Positions 9,299 through 18,777 of a DNA stretch of 64,000 bases are shown here, one piece after another. The position numbers and the translations under genes were made by a program. The stretch covers positions 1 through 64,000 of the forward strand of contig JALONG010000035.1 in assembly GCA_025455065.1 (NCBI GenBank), in the 5' to 3' direction. Position 1 is the stretch's first letter, and each line of letters starts with the position of its first letter. Under the pieces are notes generated by a model. That model worked only from the letters and a program-made list of their open reading frames with translations. It was not told the DNA's origin and searched no databases. This stretch comes from Candidatus Kapaibacterium sp. (GTDB lineage Bacteria > Bacteroidota > Ignavibacteria > Kapaibacteriales > UBA4661).

Positions 9299-10417
9299 AT
9301 GTCAGAAAGAAATCGTCAAAATTATTACCACATAATTGATTGGGCTTTTGCATCGTTTCTATGTGGCTTTGTGCTTGATTTAGTTCTGCCGCCGTCCCTC
9401 ATTTCAATAAGCAGCATAGGAAAACTGCCTTGGTTTCAACCAATAAATAAGTGGATGTATAAAGGGCTATTTATGCTGTGCTGTGCCTTATATTTAGCAT
9501 TCAACCTTGCTATTTTATGTGGCGCTAGATGTAAAAACAGGAAAGATGAGCAGTTTATCTGGGGCGCATCTATAGTTGGTGTAATTATAGCAGAATTTGT
9601 TAGCATTGGCATTTTCTTAGATTCGCCTCGTGGCGGAATGGCAGGCGAAATTCTCGCTGCATTATTTGTCGGAGCTATCTTTGTTATTGGCGGGTTAATA
9701 CCTAAAGCAATTTATATCTGGATTGTTAAACAAGGAATAAGAATAGGCTTCCTGCGCCGAAATTCAGAAAAATGGTTTGTGCCACATATCATAGCTTTTG
9801 TTTTATTGATTATAGCTCTAAGCCTAAATTTTTATGTTCTCTCGGCATTCGAGAAAGCCAATGCAGATAAAGAACTAAATACAGCAAAGAGAAACACTAC
9901 TGATTCTCTATCGGCTGTTCAAGCCAAATTTCAAAATAATGAGAATATGTTCAAACATTGGGTAGTACGACCCGACAGTGTGAGAGAATATTCCTATAGA
10001 ATACATCATAAGCGTGGATATTATATTGATTTAGTTAAAGAAGTCAATAAATTAGGAAACCCGATATGTTTGCGAAGAAAAGTCTTCAGCCGAGACAATC
10101 AACAAATATCTGAGGACACAGTCACGATTGCTAAACTTCGTCCCAGCCCGCCAATACCCGATGGAGGCATTACAAGTTTGGTCGCTGTCAATTATCTTTT
10201 CAAATACGACCGTAAAGAGTTTACCCGTGAAGATCTTGTCAAATGGTGTAATAGCGTCATCTTGTCTGGACTTCTCGTTGAAGACGATGCAAGAAATATC
10301 ATGTTTATCGTTGCACAAATTAGCATTTCAGATAAACCTGAGTTCAGATTATCAGAAGACGGCTTACATGAACTCATAAGTCGTTTGGCTATTGCTGCTA
10401 GGCACACTTCATTGTGA
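9299..10417 (+). CDS. Five-helix membrane protein of unknown function
   Basis: I do not recognise this 372-residue protein. It has five predicted membrane segments (about 14-33, 54-76, 87-106, 117-141 and 163-184). A soluble tail of about 190 residues follows, beginning with a short coiled-coil-like stretch (ANADKELNTAKRNTTDSLSAV). Its base and codon usage is more AT-rich than that of its neighbours (many ATA, AAT and TTA codons), which suggests later acquisition. It stands alone between the dehydrogenase gene and purA. Confidence 0.7.
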   Translation: MSERNRQNYYHIIDWAFASFLCGFVLDLVLPPSLISISSIGKLPWFQPINKWMYKGLFMLCCALYLAFNLAILCGARCKNRKDEQFIWGASIVGVIIAEFVSIGIFLDSPRGGMAGEILAALFVGAIFVIGGLIPKAIYIWIVKQGIRIGFLRRNSEKWFVPHIIAFVLLIIALSLNFYVLSAFEKANADKELNTAKRNTTDSLSAVQAKFQNNENMFKHWVVRPDSVREYSYRIHHKRGYYIDLVKEVNKLGNPICLRRKVFSRDNQQISEDTVTIAKLRPSPPIPDGGITSLVAVNYLFKYDRKEFTREDLVKWCNSVILSGLLVEDDARNIMFIVAQISISDKPEFRLSEDGLHELISRLAIAARHTSL

Positions 10418-10469
10418 TATGTTGCTGGTGAACTAATAACAAATAAGTCCTTGAATTGCATCATTTTAA

Positions 10470-11813
<1,344 letters not shown>

Positions 11814-11842
11814 AAGCACATATTTGTTGGTGCATAATTCAC

Positions 11843-12481
11843 CTATAAACGCTCCAAAACCTCATGCGTCTGAAGCCGCACCGATTCAAGTGTTGTGGCA
11901 TTATCAATCACAAAATTTGCCTTCTTCCGTTTTTCTTCAGAAGGAATTTGCGCCAAAATGCGCTTCCGTGCTTCATCTTCGGGGATATTTCGCCCTTCGG
12001 CAAGCCGCTTCACACGGATTTCTTCGGGCGCATCCACAACGATAACTCGGTCGTAAAATTTATCGGCACCCGTTTCAAAGAGCAAGGCACTTTCATTAAA
12101 CACCAACCGATGCCCTGCGCGGAAGTGCTTTGCTGCTTCATCGGCAACGGTTTGCCAAACGGCGGGGTGTACAATACTATTCAAAAGAGTGCGATTGTTC
12201 TCGTGTTCAGCCGTTTCGCCAAATACCAATGCCGACATTTTCAGGCGGTCAAGTCTGCCATCCGGTAAATAGACATCATCGCCAAAAGCCTCACGGATAT
12301 TTGCTTTGACGGCTTCGTTGGTATGCGTAATGTCGCGCCCGATGTCGTCCGCGCTCAAGACGGGATGCCCTGCCTCGCGGATAATCTCGGCAACAGTGCT
12401 TTTTCCACTGCCGATGCCGCCCGTAAGACCGATAAAAACTTGGTTGGGCGATGTTTTGATGTGAAGAAACATATCGTGCAT
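11843..12481 (-). CDS. coaE: Dephospho-CoA kinase
   Basis: This 212-residue kinase performs the last step of coenzyme A synthesis, phosphorylating the 3'-hydroxyl of dephospho-CoA. The Walker A motif GGIGSGKS (21-28) follows FIGLT, the substrate segment LSADDIGR follows, and the LFETGADKFYDRVIVVDAP lid region is typical. An alternative start three codons later (MFLHIK) is possible. It lies 9 bp downstream of the adenine deaminase gene on the same strand and is probably co-transcribed with it. Confidence 0.95.
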   Translation of the reverse strand: MHDMFLHIKTSPNQVFIGLTGGIGSGKSTVAEIIREAGHPVLSADDIGRDITHTNEAVKANIREAFGDDVYLPDGRLDRLKMSALVFGETAEHENNRTLLNSIVHPAVWQTVADEAAKHFRAGHRLVFNESALLFETGADKFYDRVIVVDAPEEIRVKRLAEGRNIPEDEARKRILAQIPSEEKRKKANFVIDNATTLESVRLQTHEVLERL

Positions 12482-12490
12482 TGGAACACC

Positions 12491-14137
12491 TCAAACAACA
12501 AGTGGCGTAAAGGCGAACTTCTGCCCGCTAAACAAGCCTTTGTCGCTCAGTTTCAAATCGGGAATGACCAATAGTGCCATAAACGAAAGTGTCATAAAAG
12601 GCGCATGGAGACTTGAGCCGAGAGCTTTCGCCTTTGCATCAATGCGGGAATACGCCTCGCCAACCTTGTAACCATCTTCATTGGTCATAATCCCTGCTAC
12701 GGGAAGTGGCAGTACATCCACATTGTCGCCATCCACCACACAAATACCACCTTCTGCCTTGATGATTGCATTCACCGCCACAGCAAGCGCTTCATCACTT
12801 GTCCCGACAGCAATGATATTGTGGGAATCATGCCCGACACACGACGCAATCGCACCACGCTTCAAACCGAAGTTTTTGATAAAACACACCGCCGGAGCCG
12901 CGTCGTTGTAGCGATTCACAACAGTCATTTTCAAAATATCTCGTTCAATGTCGCTCTGGATAGTACCATTGCTTGTGTACAGCGTTTCGTGTATTTCGTT
13001 GGTAATAAGCTGACCGTCCAATGCTTCTATCACCCGCACCGTTACGGCATTTTCGGCTGGTATGCGGAAATCGTGTGGGGATTTGGGGGAGCAGCGAAAA
13101 TTGTTCAGAAGTGGCGCAACAACGCGGTTGATGAGGCTTTTTCCCCCGTCAGCAACGCACTCGCCGCCAATAAATGTTCGGAGCGTTTTGAACTCGTGCA
13201 GATTATTCACTTCGATAAAATCCGCAGCATCGCCAACACGCATCAAACCTACGTCCAAGCCATAATGCACGACAGGATTCACCGAAGCGCATTGCAGTAC
13301 GTTCATCACATCGTGCCCCTTTTGCACGGAGCGGCGCACGATTTCGTCCAAGTGGCTCACAGCTAGGTCGTTGGGGTGTTTGTCGTCGCTACAAAACATG
13401 GTTTGTGCGGTGTGGCTGGAAATCAAACTGTGAAGCGCTTCGTAGTTCTTTGCTGCCGAGCCTTCGCGAATGAGAATTTTCATACCATGCTTGACTTTAT
13501 CCAATGCTTCATCAAGCGTAAAACATTCGTGGTCGGTGGAAATTCCGGCGGAAATATATTTTGCTGCGTCTTCGCCGCGCAGACCGGGAGCGTGTCCATC
13601 TACAGGGCGCTTCAATTCATGCGCTATGCGGATTTTCTCCATGACGCTTTCATCACGAAAGAGGACACCCGGGAAATTCATCATTTCGCTGAGATATTTC
13701 AAGCCGTCTTGTTCAAAAAGCTCACGAATATCTGCCGCCGAAACGACTGCCCCTGCGGTCTCGAAGGTTGTTGCGGGAACGCACGAGGGAACACCGAAAT
13801 TGAACTTGAAATTAACGTGCTTGGCATTTTCGACCATATACCGAACTCCCTTTATTCCCAGCACATTGGCGATTTCATGCGGGTCGGAGACCGTTCCAAC
13901 CGTACCATGCACCACTGCCATTCGTGCAAATTCCGACGGCACAAGCATCGAACTTTCTACGTGAACGTGTGCATCCACGTAGCCCGGGAGCAAAAAGGTG
14001 TCGTAGTGCTTGTCGTCATAATCAATCGCAGAAATTTTTCCGTTGGCAATGTGCATCGTTCCGCCGCGAATAGTGCGCTCTAACACATTGACAATCATCC
14101 CGCTACACGAAAACGAAAGGGCATTAAAATTGGACAT
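12491..14137 (-). CDS. ade: Adenine deaminase
   Basis: This 548-residue amidohydrolase converts adenine to hypoxanthine in purine salvage. The metal-binding motif DAHVHVESSM starts at Asp55. It is followed by the family segments GTVGTVSDPHEIANVLG, DGHAPGLRG, STDHECFT and CSDDKHP, and the C-terminal adenine deaminase domain ends in a VVDGDNVDVLPLPVAG-type region. The start is placed at MSNFNAL, because the 23 open codons further upstream overlap an AT-rich promoter-like region. It probably forms a unit with coaE. Confidence 0.95.
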   Translation of the reverse strand: MSNFNALSFSCSGMIVNVLERTIRGGTMHIANGKISAIDYDDKHYDTFLLPGYVDAHVHVESSMLVPSEFARMAVVHGTVGTVSDPHEIANVLGIKGVRYMVENAKHVNFKFNFGVPSCVPATTFETAGAVVSAADIRELFEQDGLKYLSEMMNFPGVLFRDESVMEKIRIAHELKRPVDGHAPGLRGEDAAKYISAGISTDHECFTLDEALDKVKHGMKILIREGSAAKNYEALHSLISSHTAQTMFCSDDKHPNDLAVSHLDEIVRRSVQKGHDVMNVLQCASVNPVVHYGLDVGLMRVGDAADFIEVNNLHEFKTLRTFIGGECVADGGKSLINRVVAPLLNNFRCSPKSPHDFRIPAENAVTVRVIEALDGQLITNEIHETLYTSNGTIQSDIERDILKMTVVNRYNDAAPAVCFIKNFGLKRGAIASCVGHDSHNIIAVGTSDEALAVAVNAIIKAEGGICVVDGDNVDVLPLPVAGIMTNEDGYKVGEAYSRIDAKAKALGSSLHAPFMTLSFMALLVIPDLKLSDKGLFSGQKFAFTPLVV

Positions 14138-14247
14138 AACGAAAATTTTTACGGTGGAATGAAAAATTTTATTTGCAAATATAGTTGCAATCCTGCTATA
14201 TTGCAATTCTGTATTTAATACTTGTTCATAGCAAGTATCAACACTAC

Positions 14248-14322
14248 GGGCGGTTAGCTCAGCTGGTTCAGAGCGCCTGCCTTACAAGCAGGATGTCGGG
14301 GGTTCAAATCCCTCACTGCCCA
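14248..14322 (+). tRNA. tRNA-Val (anticodon UAC)
   Basis: The sequence folds as a normal cloverleaf: acceptor GGGCGGT (14248-14254) pairs with ACTGCCC (14315-14321), with an A discriminator. The anticodon loop CTTACAA sits between CCTGC and GCAGG, giving anticodon TAC. The T-loop GGTTCAAAT is canonical. CCA is not encoded. Confidence 0.96.
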
Positions 14323-14326
14323 CAAA

Positions 14327-14352
14327 AGACCCCGCTTTCGGGGCTTTTTTTT
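14327..14352 (+). terminator. Terminator after tRNA-Val
   Basis: CCCCG and CGGGG flank a short CTTT-like loop (14330-14343), followed by eight T. It lies between the two tRNA genes. Confidence 0.8.
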
Positions 14353-14382
14353 CGACAAAAAGTCTGTTGCCGAATCCTTGAC

Positions 14383-14467
14383 GCAGAAGTGGCGGAACCG
14401 GCAGACGCGCTGGACTCAAAATCCAGTGGGCTTAACACCCGTGTGGGTTCGACTCCCACCTTCTGTA
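14383..14467 (+). tRNA. tRNA-Leu (anticodon CAA)
   Basis: This is an 85-nt class II tRNA with a long variable arm (TGGGCTTAACACCCGTG). The acceptor GCAGAAG (14383-14389) pairs with CTTCTGT (14460-14466). The anticodon loop CTCAAAA gives CAA, reading UUG codons. CCA is not encoded. The gene lies 47 bp upstream of the left attachment repeat of the integrative element. Confidence 0.96.
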
Positions 14468-14471
14468 CATA

Positions 14472-14510
14472 AAACGGCTTGAAACCTAACGTTTCAAGCC
14501 GTTTCTTTTT
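14472..14510 (+). terminator. Terminator after tRNA-Leu
   Basis: AAACGGCTTGAAAC (14472-14485) and GTTTCAAGCCGTTT (14491-14504) form a perfect 14-bp stem followed by CTTTTT. Confidence 0.9.
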
Positions 14511-14513
14511 GAA

Positions 14514-14538
14514 ATACCTAATCAATACCTAAACTTTC
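14514..14538. repeat. attL: Left attachment site (25-bp direct repeat)
   Basis: These 25 bases recur exactly at 48136-48160. The core is itself a near-tandem of ATACCTAATCA and ATACCTAAACT, ending in TTC. On the minus strand it supplies the last codons and the stop (TAG) of the YqaJ-like gene. Confidence 0.85.
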
Positions 14539-15104
14539 TCCATCGCTCCTCCTTTTTCGCCTATTTTCTCCCAAAACGTCTGCGCCGTGTCCCGCATCCG
14601 CTCAATGAGTTCTTCATCACGCACAATCGGCTGCACGTGCAATTTCCAGCCCTTTTCCATCGCACAGACATACCCAAACTTCAGCCCTAACACAAACAAG
14701 TACCACTGCACTTGATACGCTGCCATTGTCCGCTTTTCTCTCGACCAATACTCGCAGTTTTTGATTTCCAAAATGGCGTGAGGTTTGCCCTCGGTAACAC
14801 ACAACAATCGGTCAGGCGTTGCGAGAAAGATTTCATCGCGTTTGTAGAGCCGTTTCGGGTTTATCACCGAAAATTCGGGCTTGAGACATCGAAACTCGCG
14901 CACGATAAACGGTTCAATCCGTTTGCCGATGCGCATTTGTTCGGTTTCGGGAACGTCGTAGTTTTCTACTTTCGAGCGCCGTACATCTTCTGCGGTGGCG
15001 AATGGGCTTACGCCCATGAGCGCAGCAATATCACTGCCTCCGATGCCGCTTCGTCTCTGTTCTCGCCATTTTTTGAGTGAGGTGATTTTGAGTTCTTCGA
15101 GCAT
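14529..15104 (-). CDS. YqaJ-type viral recombinase / lambda-type exonuclease
   Basis: This 191-residue protein belongs to the PD-(D/E)XK nucleases of the YqaJ/lambda exonuclease group, which resect double-stranded DNA ends for phage recombination. It shows the family start RRSGIGGSDIAALMGVSPF (18-36), Glu64 (GKRIEP), Asp98 (ATPDRLL) and the E-x-K pair at Glu113/Lys115. The start is set at MLEELKITS; the longer upstream frame is not protein-like. The ssDNA-binding-like gene further upstream could be its partner. Its stop codon lies inside the attachment core. Confidence 0.85.
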   Translation of the reverse strand: MLEELKITSLKKWREQRRSGIGGSDIAALMGVSPFATAEDVRRSKVENYDVPETEQMRIGKRIEPFIVREFRCLKPEFSVINPKRLYKRDEIFLATPDRLLCVTEGKPHAILEIKNCEYWSREKRTMAAYQVQWYLFVLGLKFGYVCAMEKGWKLHVQPIVRDEELIERMRDTAQTFWEKIGEKGGAMEKV

Positions 15105-15112
15105 AAATTTTG

Positions 15113-15178
15113 AAGGGATAAGGGATGAAGGCGAAGGGATGAGGGCAAGAGATACTGACTTTTCAGCCCTTATCCCTT
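15113..15178. other. Inverted repeat between the YqaJ-like and J-domain genes
   Basis: AAGGGATAAGGG (15113-15124) is the exact reverse complement of CCCTTATCCCTT (15167-15178). The loop is long and itself rich in GGGAT repeats. It may be an attenuator or an RNA-processing site in the leftward transcript. Confidence 0.45.
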
Positions 15179-15216
15179 TGCCCCTGAGCGTTGCGCTCAG
15201 TCCTTCTGCCCTTGAA

Positions 15217-15681
15217 TTAGTGTAGCACTCGTGCAGCAAAATTAGGCGAGACTTTTTCGCTGCCGTATTTGCTGCGAATGTCGTTGATGTCCTGCGCCTC
15301 GCCGCGTGTGCGGGTTGCATACTCCAATGCACGATAAAACCAAAGTTTCTTCACGGGTGCAAAACAAAACCCTTCGCGTTTGAGTGCTTCGCGGTGCGCG
15401 TAGGTGTTGCCACTTACCCACAGCCATTTGCCAATGATTTCGAGTTCCAAGCCCTCCAAGTGTGCAATCGCCGCAATTTTATCGCGGTATAGTAACTCAC
15501 TCGTTTCGGCATCGGTCGAAAAATTAGCGTTCATCACCCGTTTGAGCATTTGGGCATATTCGGCGTTGAGTGCTTGCATTGCTTCGGTACTGCCGCCGCA
15601 ATCGGGATGAAGTTCCTTACACAGCGCATGGTAACGCCGCTTGAGGTCGTCGAGTGTGTGAATATGTTCAAAGTAGTGCAT
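15217..15681 (-). CDS. J-domain protein of phage type
   Basis: This 154-residue protein starts with a short J domain whose HPD motif is at 25-27 (LHPDCGGS), so it should stimulate a DnaK-type chaperone. Its C-terminal half (about 85-130) is a small domain with WLWVSGNTY and REGFCFAPVKKLWFYR, a fusion often seen in phage genomes. A strong Shine-Dalgarno (AAAGGAG) precedes the ATG at 15681 and decides the start over an open stretch 17 codons upstream. It probably helps replication or assembly of the element. Confidence 0.8.
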   Translation of the reverse strand: MHYFEHIHTLDDLKRRYHALCKELHPDCGGSTEAMQALNAEYAQMLKRVMNANFSTDAETSELLYRDKIAAIAHLEGLELEIIGKWLWVSGNTYAHREALKREGFCFAPVKKLWFYRALEYATRTRGEAQDINDIRSKYGSEKVSPNFAARVLH

Positions 15682-15759
15682 CGTTTTTGCTCCTTTCTTG
15701 AAACACCCAAAGCCGCTCCAAATAAGATTCAAAGCGGCTTTTGTGTTCTTTTATGCTTG

Positions 15760-16299
15760 TTAGTAAAGCGGTTTAACTTCGTAAATTTTTGCTTTACCAA
15801 TTTCTACTTTGATGCTTTCGGTGTACGTGATTTCCACAGGCGTACCGCTTGGAATGTGTTCAAACTGTTTGCGCAGCGTAACACCTGCGTTTATCCACAC
15901 CTGTTTTTCATTGTCAATCCACGTAACGCCGATAATTTCTTTGCGCTCGTCGCCTTTGCCTTTGACAATCGTTTTTTCACCCAAATAGACACCGCGCACG
16001 GTCTCACCTTCGGTGGTAAACTCTTTGTACTTGGCATTCATCGAAACGCCGCTCTGCATTGTCTCCAAGCGGGCAAGTGCTTCTTCCATCGCAAGCAGTT
16101 TTTCGGCAGGAATCATCACGGGCGCGGTTGCAAGTTCGGTTTCTTTCTCCACACCGAGAGAATCCACACTGTTCAAAGGCTTTTCTACGCTGGTTTCCAG
16201 CACTTCGCCTGTTGAAGTGTTTACAAGCGTATCATTAACAAGGGCGGTTTCTTCAGAAACAACCGTTTCTTTTGCGAGTTTTTGAGTTTTGGTATTCAT
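15760..16299 (-). CDS. Phage-type protein with C-terminal OB-like domain, possible ssDNA-binding protein
   Basis: The product has 179 residues from MNTKTQKLA; AAGGA lies at the right distance upstream. The first 100 residues are acidic and low in complexity. The last 80 (VRGVYLGEKTIV...GVTWI...GVTLRKQFEHIPSGTPVEITYTE) resemble small beta-barrel phage proteins that are usually encoded beside recombinases. By position, next to a YqaJ-type nuclease, a ssDNA-binding or annealing role is reasonable, but no diagnostic residue proves it. Confidence 0.6.
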   Translation of the reverse strand: MNTKTQKLAKETVVSEETALVNDTLVNTSTGEVLETSVEKPLNSVDSLGVEKETELATAPVMIPAEKLLAMEEALARLETMQSGVSMNAKYKEFTTEGETVRGVYLGEKTIVKGKGDERKEIIGVTWIDNEKQVWINAGVTLRKQFEHIPSGTPVEITYTESIKVEIGKAKIYEVKPLY

Positions 16300-16370
16300 G
16301 GTAATTATCCTTAAAAAAGCCGCTTGCACAAGATGACAAGCGGCAGATGAGAAAAAGTGAAGTGAAAAAA

Positions 16371-16592
16371 TCAACACGGAAAATCTGTCAGCCGCGTAAT
16401 AAGTACGGTGGCTTCCTCAACGGTACAGGAAAGCAAGGAGCAAAGATGCTCACACCTGTAATCACGGTGCGCGTAGCACGGCGTGAGGACAGACACATCG
16501 CACTTCCCTGCTTTGTCAATGCTGGAAAAGTGGAGCGCAACCGTAAAGCCGTCGCGTCGTGCGGCATTGATAGCCGAAAGGAGTTCAGGCAT
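16371..16592 (-). CDS. Small phage-type hypothetical protein
   Basis: I do not recognise this 73-residue product. It contains four cysteines (KCDVS, PCYAH, CEHLC) and a His, which may bind a metal. The ATG at 16592 lies eight bases inside the preceding gene's 3' end, a typical overlap that supports both the gene and this start. Confidence 0.5.
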   Translation of the reverse strand: MPELLSAINAARRDGFTVALHFSSIDKAGKCDVSVLTPCYAHRDYRCEHLCSLLSCTVEEATVLITRLTDFPC

Positions 16593-16953
16593 TGCACACC
16601 TCCCACGCAGCATCATCCAAGCGGCGTACTTCATTATCCCAATCGGGTTCAGGGCTAGCGAAGTTTTCATCACTACCAAAACTCAAAAAATCACTATCGT
16701 AGTACAAGTAATTCAGCCATTCTTGTACGTCCGAACAAAATTTCATCACAAACGCCATTTTCACGCGGTCGCCCGATTTCCAAAATTCTTTCATCGTGCG
16801 AATGCTTTCAAGAGCGTTGTGTAATGCCTGTTCACGCTCAATCTGCGCGAGTTCCTCCAATGTTGGAAGGAACGGTATTTCAGGCATTGCGCCGATGCCA
16901 TGCGGTTCTTCTTGCATAGCTCGGTCAAGAACGATATTTTTGGTGTAACTCAT
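16585..16953 (-). CDS. Acidic hypothetical protein of the element
   Basis: This 122-residue, strongly acidic product ends in SPEPDWDNEVRRLDDAAWEVCNA. Its middle is helical (LEELAQIEREQALHNALESIRTMKEFW). AAGGTG lies 9 bp upstream of the start. It is the second gene of the leftward left-arm unit and overlaps the next small gene by 8 nt. I recognise no family. Confidence 0.6.
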   Translation of the reverse strand: MSYTKNIVLDRAMQEEPHGIGAMPEIPFLPTLEELAQIEREQALHNALESIRTMKEFWKSGDRVKMAFVMKFCSDVQEWLNYLYYDSDFLSFGSDENFASPEPDWDNEVRRLDDAAWEVCNA

Positions 16954-17027
16954 TTTGACACCTTGCAGTTAATAAGTGAGTAAAAATCGGGCTTGTGAGT
17001 GGTCTAAACACTTACAAGCCCCTTGTT

Positions 17028-17522
17028 TTATGCGGGTAAGGTAATAGCAAGCGACGAACTCGTTTCGGAAATCACAGGCGGCAACACATCCACGCCGTTT
17101 TCTTGAATCGGTGTAACGAGTTTTTTCAAAAACTCTTCTCGTGCTTTGAGTGCTGCCTTTGTGCTGTCAAGCTGCGACTGAAGCTGACGATGCACCGCAT
17201 CACGCGAAAAATCCCACACATTTTCTAAGCGTACCGAAAACTTGACACCTGTTTCGGTCGCATGAATACCATTTGCCCGTTGTGCTTCCGCGTGAGCAAG
17301 CGCACCCTGCATGATAGCGGCTTTGAGTGCTTTCAAATACTCCTCTGCGGCTTTGATAGCCACAAGCATCACAAACTTATCGGCATTGGTTCGCATGAAT
17401 CCCGCATAATTGCTTGCGAGTTTGGCAAGAGCGGACTTATTGAGCGGAATAGAGCGCAGAGGCAGAAGTTCGGTAACTTTTGCGCTTTTGCGACGTGCAT
17501 CGGCTTTAGGAATAGTGTTCAT
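17028..17522 (-). CDS. Helical hypothetical protein of the element
   Basis: This 164-residue product starts at MNTIPKADAR with AAAGGAAA upstream. The N-terminus is basic, the middle is Ala/Lys-rich helix (IKAAEEYLKALKAAIMQGALAHAEAQRA), and a coiled-coil-like segment (QLQSQLDSTKAALKAREEFLKKL) lies near residues 115-138. It resembles small DNA-associated phage proteins by composition only. It is the first gene of the leftward module and its promoter should lie next to the T-poor region. Confidence 0.6.
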   Translation of the reverse strand: MNTIPKADARRKSAKVTELLPLRSIPLNKSALAKLASNYAGFMRTNADKFVMLVAIKAAEEYLKALKAAIMQGALAHAEAQRANGIHATETGVKFSVRLENVWDFSRDAVHRQLQSQLDSTKAALKAREEFLKKLVTPIQENGVDVLPPVISETSSSLAITLPA

Positions 17523-17778
17523 AACGTTTCCTTTCGGAAAAACATGAGAAAAATGGTTTATACCTCTCTCGCACCGTTGGGGCTGTACAACGTAAGCACT
17601 TGAACAAAAGAAGCGACAAGTTTTCAAAGAACACAAATAGCGAGAGCAAGAACATCATTTGCCACTACCGAGCGGAAAGCGCACGGCGCGGCGAGGGGCT
17701 GCGCTTTGCGCCACGCGGGGGCGAAACGAGCGAGGCAGGAGCGAGAGTAGTCCCCCAAGCGATTAGCAAACCGCCGCT
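17523..17778. other. GC-rich non-coding region beside the T-poor block
   Basis: The first 100 bp hold the start region of the leftward module. From about 17665 to 17760 the DNA is a GC-rich run with imperfect inverted repeats around GCGCTTTGCGCC. A similar GC-rich stretch lies at about 19560-19640. Such runs occur near mobilisation regions, but no nic site is identifiable. Confidence 0.4.
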
Positions 17779-18736
17779 AAAACAGCGACGGCGCAGGAGA
17801 CAGCAACCACCACCCCGAACCAACCGAGGAAAAACCCCACGAAGGAACACCAAACGGCGCAAAGACCACCACAGGAACACCCAAACCAGCCGCAAACGCT
17901 GCCGAAGCCCACGAACCCGAACCCAAACCACGAAAGCACACCGACGACGACGAGGACGGCACAAGCCCCACAGGACAAGCCGCAGAGGGAAAAACCACAA
18001 AAACACCGCCCCCCGCACGAGACGACGCAGAGGCAACAAACCGCACCAACGCCACAGAGCGCAAGACCAAACGCCCCGCCCACGAGGAAGCAGCAAACGA
18101 AGCCGCCGAAAACACCGAACACCCGCAGACGGAAGCCCGCACGACCGAGTCCACACCCGACGCACAGCCAACACCAACCAACGCACGAGAGGAGACCGCA
18201 CCACACACAGCCGACACACAAGCCGGAACAACCGAGCGCGAACCGGAGAACCCCACCACACCCGCCCCGCCCACAAGGGACAGGACGGAAGCGGGAACGA
18301 GCGGACAAACCGAAGCCGAAGCAAGAGAAGAAAAAGTAGAAGCAACCACAGCGCACCCCCTACAAAACAGAAGAAGAAGAAACAGAACCACGACGGCGAG
18401 CCGCCGACAACAAGCCCAACCACGCGGCAGGAGCAAGAGCCGAACCAAAGGGAACAGCCACACCCGAAGGCAACACCGCAGGAACAGACACCGCCCACAA
18501 CGAACCAACACGGCGCACCACACAGAACAAGCCCACAAACCGCGCAGCACGAGAAGCAAACGCCCGCGCCGCGCCAAACGACGAGAACGAACACACCGCC
18601 ACAAAACCCGACACCGAGCGCGCCGACAAACGGAACGACACGGAAGAACAGCCACGACCAACCAACCACCCCGAAAGGGAAAAAACAGACGGCGCACGAA
18701 GGACACGCGCACCAAAGGGAAAAGAAGAAGAAAGCA
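17779..18736. other. T-desert: 958 nt with four T on the + strand
   Basis: Counting by eye, the only T residues are at 17900, 18150, 18337 and 18361. All other positions are A, C or G, so the minus strand is almost free of A. Stop and start codons need T (on +) or A (on -), so all six frames are nearly open by composition alone. T stays scarce but less extreme up to about 19080. No neighbouring gene shows anything like this. Confidence 0.95.
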
Positions 18737-18777
18737 TAAAAACACCTACAAAAAGAAGTGAAAGAAGAATGAACTGA
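17781..18777 (+). pseudogene. Candidate hydrophilic disordered coding sequence with a frame change at a C5 run
   Basis: Codons counted from 17823 put G at position one in 15 of 39 codons but at positions two and three in 4 and 3. From 18361 the next frame shows 19 of 40 against 7 and 4. This is a coding-like period, with the phase moving by one base near the CCCCC at 18356-18360. The implied product is about 330 residues of Ala, Glu, Thr, Pro, Asn, Arg, Lys and Gln with almost no hydrophobic residue, ending at TGA 18775-18777. No start codon exists: the frame follows a TAA at 17778-17780. It is either a broken gene, a gene read by frameshifting, or a mutational relic. A similarly composed frame resumes at 18928-19176. 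Confidence 0.35.

Noticed and set aside
17823-18777. Diversity-generating retroelement variable region as the source of the A-free minus strand
   Set aside because: The block is far longer than a typical variable repeat, and no reverse transcriptase or template repeat is visible in the window.
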